From: Actinomycetales bacterium Ga0077552
GTDB taxonomy: Bacteria > Actinomycetota > Actinomycetes > Actinomycetales > Microbacteriaceae
Direction of reading: 5' to 3'
NCBI GenBank assembly: GCA_001464255.1
Contig: LNFD01000365.1
Coordinates: 1 to 19,693 of the forward strand
Length of the DNA stretch: 19,693 nucleotides
Position numbers and translations under genes: made by a program
The notes under the pieces: generated by a model
Seen by the model: only the letters and a program-made list of their open reading frames with translations
Database searches by the model: none
Told to the model about the DNA's origin: nothing
In this document: positions 15,869 through 19,693 of the stretch, piece after piece
Numbering within the stretch: the first letter of the stretch is position 1
Layout of the letters: each line of letters begins with the position of its first letter

Positions 15869-16392
15869 GAGACGACTCCCTGTCGTATGCCGGGTTCGAG
15901 CTGGCGGAAGAGCGCGATGCACGACCGCTCGATCATGCCGAGCACGGCGTCGAACATCGCCGTGTCGGAGTAGTAGGGGTCGGGCACGTCGAGCGCGCCG
16001 CCGGCCTCGGGGTCGAAGCTCAGCAGCAGGTGCACCTTGGCCCGGGCGTCGTCGTCGGGCGCCCACGACTTGAGGATGCGCTCGTGCGTGCGGTCGAAGG
16101 CAATGATGAGGTCGAGCCCCTCGAACCACGTGACGTCGAACTGCCGGGCGCGGTGCCCGCCGCCGTCGTAGCCGCGCGCCTGCAGCGAGGCGACCGTGCG
16201 CGGGTCGCTGCTCTCGCCCACGTGCCACTCGCCCGTGCCCGCGGAGTGCACGCTCACGTGCTGCTCCCATCCGCGGGCGCGGATGAGCTCGCGGAAGATG
16301 GCCTCGGCCATGGGCGAGCGGCAGATGTTGCCCGTGCAGACGAAGCAGATGCGGAACATGCCGGGTGCATCGAGGACCCGGTCGAAGCTCAT
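15865..16392 (-). CDS. Low-molecular-weight protein-tyrosine-phosphatase
   Basis: A 175-residue phosphatase of the LMW-PTP/arsenate-reductase fold. The P-loop CTGNICRSP has nucleophile C19 and R25 (C-x5-R), and the general acid Asp is in VPDPYYSD (about 139-146). Such enzymes dephosphorylate tyrosine on regulatory or capsule-pathway kinases; the target here is unknown. The ATG at 16392 is preferred over M12 (16359): a -10-like CACAAT lies 6 nt upstream, fitting a leaderless message, while neither start has a clear ribosome-binding site. The stop overlaps purB by 4 bp, so this gene leads a two-gene operon with purine synthesis. It diverges from the WXG-like/hydrolase pair. Confidence 0.9.
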   Translation of the reverse strand: MSFDRVLDAPGMFRICFVCTGNICRSPMAEAIFRELIRARGWEQHVSVHSAGTGEWHVGESSDPRTVASLQARGYDGGGHRARQFDVTWFEGLDLIIAFDRTHERILKSWAPDDDARAKVHLLLSFDPEAGGALDVPDPYYSDTAMFDAVLGMIERSCIALFRQLEPGIRQGVVS

Positions 16393-16398
16393 GCCCCC

Positions 16399-16404
16399 AT
16401 TGTG
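16399..16404 (-). promoter_or_regulatory. -10 element of a leaderless promoter for the phosphatase-purB operon
   Basis: Leftward CACAAT (4 of 6 with TATAAT) sits 6 nt before the ATG at 16392, with GGGGGC between. No clear -35. The rest of the 147-bp divergent gap (to 16539) holds only a weak CACGAT (16493-16498) as a possible rightward -10. Confidence 0.35.
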
Positions 16405-16539
16405 GCCCAGTTCCCCCTCCTCCACACCCGGGCCGCCGCTGGCCTCGGCCCCGGCGGCGCGGTCTCCTCGCGGGCCCTCGCGCCCCGCCCGGCACGATCG
16501 GGGCGAGGGATGCGGCGCCGCCGCGGAGAGGAGCCCGGC

Positions 16540-16839
16540 ATGCTCGACGGCGCCGCGTGCCCACCCCCGGGCTCGGGCGGCGACCCGGCGGGCGAGCTGC
16601 GCCGGCAGGTCGTGCTCGCCGCCGACCTGCGCGACCGGCTCGACGACATCGTGCGGTCGTTGCCGCGCGACGAGGCGCTCACCGATTGGTGGGGCCCCGC
16701 CCGGGATGCCCTGCAGGGCGCCATCGACCTCGAACGGGCGCGGCTCGCGCGCGAGGTCGAGCGGCTCGAGAGCGTGCGCATCCGCCTGCTGTCCGCCGCC
16801 GAGGAGGCGGCGTCGATGCCGGCGGGCGGCCTCCCGTGA
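16540..16839 (+). CDS. WXG100-like small helical protein
   Basis: A 99-residue protein with the layout of the WXG100 (ESAT-6-like) family: a helix at about 18-40 (ELRRQVVLAADLRDRLDDIV), a turn with W50-W51-G52 (a W-x-G motif), and a second charged helix at about 54-92. Size and fold fit type VII secretion substrates or their partner proteins; there is no C-terminal YxxxD/E, and no Tyr at all. The ATG at 16540 is chosen for its GGAGAGGAG ribosome-binding site; an in-frame ATG at 16510 lacks one. The stop overlaps the hydrolase start (GTGA), so the two are coupled and could form a heterodimer through their helical hairpins. No type VII machinery is in the window. The family call rests on motif and context only. 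Confidence 0.65.
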   Translation: MLDGAACPPPGSGGDPAGELRRQVVLAADLRDRLDDIVRSLPRDEALTDWWGPARDALQGAIDLERARLAREVERLESVRIRLLSAAEEAASMPAGGLP

Positions 16840-18218
16840 GCGCGGGCCTCTCGGTCGGCGTCGGTGCGGGCGTCGCGCTCGAGGAGCTCGACCGGCTGGC
16901 CCGCGCGCTGCAGTCGGCGGCGCAGGAGTGCCACGAGGTCGCGATCCGCATCCCGCCGCTGCGCACGGGTGCGGGGGCCGACGCCGACCTGTGGGAGGTG
17001 CAGGGCTCGGTTCAGCGCTCGATCGAGCGCCTCGGCGGGCTCGCGCGAGGCCTGCGCGATGCCGCGAGCCTGTACGACTCCGCCGAGCGGACGGCGTCGC
17101 GCGCCATCGAGCAGCTCGCGTCGCAGCTCGCGGCGACCGCGGGCCTCGTGCTCTCACGACTCGGGGTGCTGCTGCTGCCGAGGCTGCTCGCCGTCGCGGG
17201 CCGGGTCTCCCTCGTGCACGGGGTCATGACGCCCGAGCAGCGCGCCAGTGCGGCCGAGGCCCTCACGCCCCTGCTGGCCCCGGTGCTGAGCGACCCGCGC
17301 GGTCTCGAGGCCCTGCGGTTCGCGCTCTCGCTCGCCGACGATGCGTTGCTCGGCACTGTGGGTGTTCCGCCCGTGCTCGCGGGCGCCCTCGGCGAGAGCG
17401 GGCTCGAGCTCTCGGGGGTCGACACCGCGGCGCTCGCCGTGGCGGGCCTCGCGGCCCTCGCCGGGGCGAGCGGCGTCGCCCCTGTGCGCATCGATCGCGT
17501 CGGGGCCGACCTGAAGCGCGGAGGCGAGTCGCGGCCGGTGGACGCGCCTGGCTCGCTCGCCGATCGCGTCGGGCGCATCCCCGAGCCCGCGGCGCCGATC
17601 GTCATCGAGCACTACACGCTGCCTGACGGCGCGGCGCACGTCGAGGTCTACATCGCGGGCACCGACGCGCACGCGCCGATGGGCGGCGAGCAGCCGTGGG
17701 ACATGCCGAGCAATGTCGCGATCATCGGCGGTGCCGAGTCGTCATCGATGCAGGCCGTGCGGGCGGCGCTCACCGCCGAGGGGGTGACGGCCGAGACCTC
17801 GGTCGTCTTCACCGGCTACTCGCAGGGCGGGGCGATCGCGACGGTGCTCGCCGAGTCGGGCGACTACCGCACCACCGGGCTCGTCACGGTCGGCGCGCCG
17901 AGCGGCGGCCTGCCCGTGCGCGGCGAGTACCCCGCGATCGTCATCGAGCACCGGGAGGACCTCGTGCCCGTGCTGTCGGGCATCCGGCGCGACACGAACG
18001 CCGTGATCGTGCGCGGCGACGCGCTCGCGCCGGGCGAGGCGCCCGACAGCGCGCTGCCCGCGCACGAGTTCGAGCGCTACCTGCGCACGGCATCCGCCGC
18101 CGATGCCCACGTCAGCACCGCGTTGCGTGCCGCGATCGACGCCCTGCCGCGCGCCGAGGCCGCGGGCGTGCGCACCGCGTACACGGCGACGCGCATCCCG
18201 CCCCCGACCGGCGGCTAG
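16836..18218 (+). CDS. Alpha/beta-hydrolase with N-terminal WXG-like helical domain (putative type VII substrate)
   Basis: A 460-residue protein starting at GTG 16836, overlapping the preceding stop by 4 bp. Residues about 11-105 form two long helices around a turn with DLWEVQGSV (51-59), followed by Y80-D-S-A-E84, matching the YxxxD/E signal of type VII substrates. Residues about 106-215 are Ala/Leu-rich and may be membrane-associating. The C-terminal part (about 250-450) is a serine hydrolase fold: VFTGYSQGGAIA (324-335) gives the nucleophile S329 in GxSxG, EDLVPVL (374-380) offers D375, and PAHEFERY (408-415) offers H410 (H425 is an alternative). No N-terminal signal peptide. A lipase/esterase or peptidoglycan-/envelope-directed activity, or a secreted toxin, are all possible; no immunity gene is evident. 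Convergent with the holin-family gene, 10 bp apart. Confidence 0.72.
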   Translation: MSAGLSVGVGAGVALEELDRLARALQSAAQECHEVAIRIPPLRTGAGADADLWEVQGSVQRSIERLGGLARGLRDAASLYDSAERTASRAIEQLASQLAATAGLVLSRLGVLLLPRLLAVAGRVSLVHGVMTPEQRASAAEALTPLLAPVLSDPRGLEALRFALSLADDALLGTVGVPPVLAGALGESGLELSGVDTAALAVAGLAALAGASGVAPVRIDRVGADLKRGGESRPVDAPGSLADRVGRIPEPAAPIVIEHYTLPDGAAHVEVYIAGTDAHAPMGGEQPWDMPSNVAIIGGAESSSMQAVRAALTAEGVTAETSVVFTGYSQGGAIATVLAESGDYRTTGLVTVGAPSGGLPVRGEYPAIVIEHREDLVPVLSGIRRDTNAVIVRGDALAPGEAPDSALPAHEFERYLRTASAADAHVSTALRAAIDALPRAEAAGVRTAYTATRIPPPTGG

Positions 18219-18228
18219 GGCGAGGCGC

Positions 18229-18633
18229 TCAGGCGCGCTTGCGCCCGACGAACGGCCGCAGCAGCACGCCGATGAGCCAGCTCAGCAGGCCGAGCACGAC
18301 GGCGCCGAGCACGCCCCACCTGAAGCCGTCGACGGTGAGGCCGAAACCGAGCAGGCTCGAGATCCACGCGACGAGCAGCAGCAGCAGGCCGTTGACGACG
18401 AGCGCGATGAGCCCGAGCGTGAGGATGTAGATCGGGAAGGCGACGATGCGGATCGCGTTGCCGATGACGGCGTTCACGATGCCGAAGATCGCACCGACGA
18501 TCAGGTAGGTGAGCACGAGCGCGACCGTGTCGCCCTCGGCGCCGTACGAGACGACCTTCACCCCCTCGACGATGAGCGTCGTCAGCCACAGCGCGATGGT
18601 GTTGATGATCAGGCGGATCAGGAAGCGTCCCAT
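18229..18633 (-). CDS. Phage holin family (4-TM) membrane protein
   Basis: A 134-residue protein with four hydrophobic helices (about 4-24, 35-57, 60-88 and 102-124) and a basic C terminus (RPFVGRKRA). It matches the superfamily IV/Phage_holin_4_2 type, beginning MGRFLIRLIINTIALWLTTL and containing VGAIFGIVNAVIGNAIRI. Despite the name these are common chromosomal proteins in actinobacteria; there are no phage genes nearby, so a lysis role is not implied. The ATG at 18633 is preferred to an upstream in-frame start (18669), because CATAGT lies 6 nt before it and the conserved part begins there. Confidence 0.85.
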   Translation of the reverse strand: MGRFLIRLIINTIALWLTTLIVEGVKVVSYGAEGDTVALVLTYLIVGAIFGIVNAVIGNAIRIVAFPIYILTLGLIALVVNGLLLLLVAWISSLLGFGLTVDGFRWGVLGAVVLGLLSWLIGVLLRPFVGRKRA

Positions 18634-18639
18634 GCGACA

Positions 18640-18645
18640 ACTATG
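18640..18645 (-). promoter_or_regulatory. -10 element of a leaderless promoter for the holin-family gene
   Basis: Leftward CATAGT (4 of 6 with TATAAT) is 6 nt before the ATG at 18633, with no ribosome-binding site in between. No -35 was identified. Confidence 0.35.
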
Positions 18646-18721
18646 CACACCTCCCGCCCCGCCCGGCAATCGAGCGCCGGGTGAACACCCGGAGCACGGT
18701 GGGCGCCCTGCGGCGCCGACG

Positions 18722-18727
18722 TAGGCT
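18722..18727 (+). promoter_or_regulatory. -10 element of a leaderless promoter for the aminotransferase gene
   Basis: TAGGCT (TANNNT) is followed by GAACGG and the GTG start at 18734. There is no ribosome-binding site, so the message probably starts at or next to the start codon. Confidence 0.5.
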
Positions 18728-18733
18728 GAACGG

Positions 18734-19693
18734 GTGACCGAGACCCCCGCGCCCGCCGTGCGCCTGCGCCCCGAGATCGTCGCGCTGCCCGCCTACAAGC
18801 AGGGGCGCCCGGCCTCGGCCGAGGCCTTCAAGCTCTCGAGCAACGAGAACCCCTTCCCCCCGCACCCCGCGGTGCTCGCGGCGATCCGCGACCTCGATAT
18901 CAACCGGTACCCGGATGCTACGGCCCTCGTCGTGCGCGAGCGCTTGGCCGAGCGGCACGACGTGACGCCCGACGAGATCATCGTGGGGGCCGGATCGGTC
19001 GCGCTGCTCGCGCAGCTCATCAGCGCGGCGGCGACCGTCGGCGACGAGGTCGTCTTCGCCTGGCGCAGCTTCGAGGCCTACCCCGGCCTCGTCACGGTCG
19101 CCGGCGCGACGAGCGTGCGCGTGCCGCTCACGGCGGATGCCCGGCACGACCTGCCCGCGATGGCCGCGGCCGTGACCGACCGCACCCGCGCCGTCATCGT
19201 GTGCACGCCCAACAACCCCACGGGCACGGTCGTGACGGCTGCCGAGTTCGAGGCCTTCATGGCGGCCGTGCCGAGCGATCTGCTCGTCATCCTCGACGAG
19301 GCCTACGCCGAGTTCATCGACGACGAGTCAGCGGTCGACGGGGCCGCGCTCGTGCGCCGCTACCCCAACCTCGTGATCCTGCGCACCTTCTCGAAGGCTT
19401 ATGGGCTCGCGGGCCTGCGCGTCGGCTACGCGATCGGTCCGGTTGCCGTGCTCGACGCCGCGCGCAGCACGGCGATTCCGCTCGCCGTCACCGAGGCCGC
19501 GCAGCGCGCCGTGCTCGCGGCGATGCAGGTCGAGCCCGAGCTGCTCGCGCGCGTGCGCGAGCTCGCGGCGCGCCGCGACGCGGTGCAGGCGGCGCTGCGC
19601 GAGCAGGGCTGGCGCGTGCCGGTGTCGCAGGGCAACTTCGTCTGGCTGCCGACCGGGCCGTCCACGGCCGCCGCGGGCGAGGCCTTCGCCGCG
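18734..19693 (+). CDS. hisC: Histidinol-phosphate or aromatic aminotransferase (HisC/Pat), 3' end beyond the window
   Basis: The frame is open from GTG 18734 to the last base (320 codons), so the C terminus is missing. It is a fold-type I PLP aminotransferase of the HisC subfamily: LSSNENPFPPHPAVLAAI (35-52), NRYPDATA (57-64), CTPNNPTGTV (157-166), ILDEAYAEF (186-194) and the PLP lysine in RTFSKAYGLAGLRVGYAIG (216-234). HisC makes histidinol phosphate in histidine synthesis; the close relative Pat (HisC2 in mycobacteria) transaminates aromatic amino acids. No other his gene is nearby, so Pat is a real alternative and the symbol is provisional. The start is set by the -10-like TAGGCT 6 nt upstream and by family similarity beginning at RPEIVALPAY. 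It diverges from the holin-family gene. Confidence 0.88.
   Translation, partial: MTETPAPAVRLRPEIVALPAYKQGRPASAEAFKLSSNENPFPPHPAVLAAIRDLDINRYPDATALVVRERLAERHDVTPDEIIVGAGSVALLAQLISAAATVGDEVVFAWRSFEAYPGLVTVAGATSVRVPLTADARHDLPAMAAAVTDRTRAVIVCTPNNPTGTVVTAAEFEAFMAAVPSDLLVILDEAYAEFIDDESAVDGAALVRRYPNLVILRTFSKAYGLAGLRVGYAIGPVAVLDAARSTAIPLAVTEAAQRAVLAAMQVEPELLARVRELAARRDAVQAALREQGWRVPVSQGNFVWLPTGPSTAAAGEAFAA

Noticed and set aside
18229..18633. Prophage remnant around the holin-family gene
   Set aside because: This holin-type family is common on actinobacterial chromosomes, and no integrase, attachment site or other phage gene is nearby.

Overview
The window is high-G+C DNA (about 70% by eye). Its gene content and order point to an actinobacterium, most likely of the Microbacteriaceae. 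The evidence is parB next to a thioredoxin system and a DUF6049-MurJ pair, an rpsF-ssb-rpsR-rplI-dnaB block, GTG starts, many 4-bp ATGA/GTGA overlaps, and several starts placed 6-9 nt behind a -10-like hexamer (leaderless style). parB and these ribosomal/replication genes usually lie close to oriC, but oriC itself (dnaA-dnaN) is not in the window.

Left part (1-8388). The 3' part of parB runs rightward and converges on a leftward block. In transcription order that block is DUF6049 - murJ - trxB - trxA - PLP aminotransferase - ddl-type ligase. As I recall it, Mycobacterium tuberculosis has a similar block (pcnA/cca, Rv3909, Rv3910 murJ, sigM, trxB, trxC, cwlM, parB). Here sigM and cwlM are absent, and an aminotransferase/D-Ala-D-Ala-ligase-like pair sits where cwlM would be. 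murJ is broken near its 5' end by what looks like a deletion of about 30 nt that also shifts the frame; this is either a sequence error or a real lesion.

Middle (8389-14445). A 26-bp divergent region with a perfect 10-bp palindrome separates DUF6049 from cca. A clear promoter and a foldable leader precede rpsF-ssb-rpsR-rplI, which ends in a strong hairpin terminator. The 420-bp rplI-dnaB gap has low G+C and carries five TCCACA (DnaA-box core) sites on one strand, one of them a perfect TTATCCACA, plus three small palindromes. dnaB follows without an intein, then two overlapping small membrane-protein genes.

Right part (14468-19693). A leftward low-molecular-weight tyrosine phosphatase gene overlaps purB. 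Divergent from it is a translationally coupled pair: a 99-aa WXG100-like helical protein and a 460-aa protein with an N-terminal WXG-like region, a YxxxE motif and a C-terminal serine alpha/beta-hydrolase. I consider this orphan type VII secretion-like pair the most novel item. A small 4-TM holin-family gene (leftward) and the 5' part of an aminotransferase gene (hisC or pat) end the window. No tRNA, rRNA, CRISPR, insertion sequence or prophage was seen.
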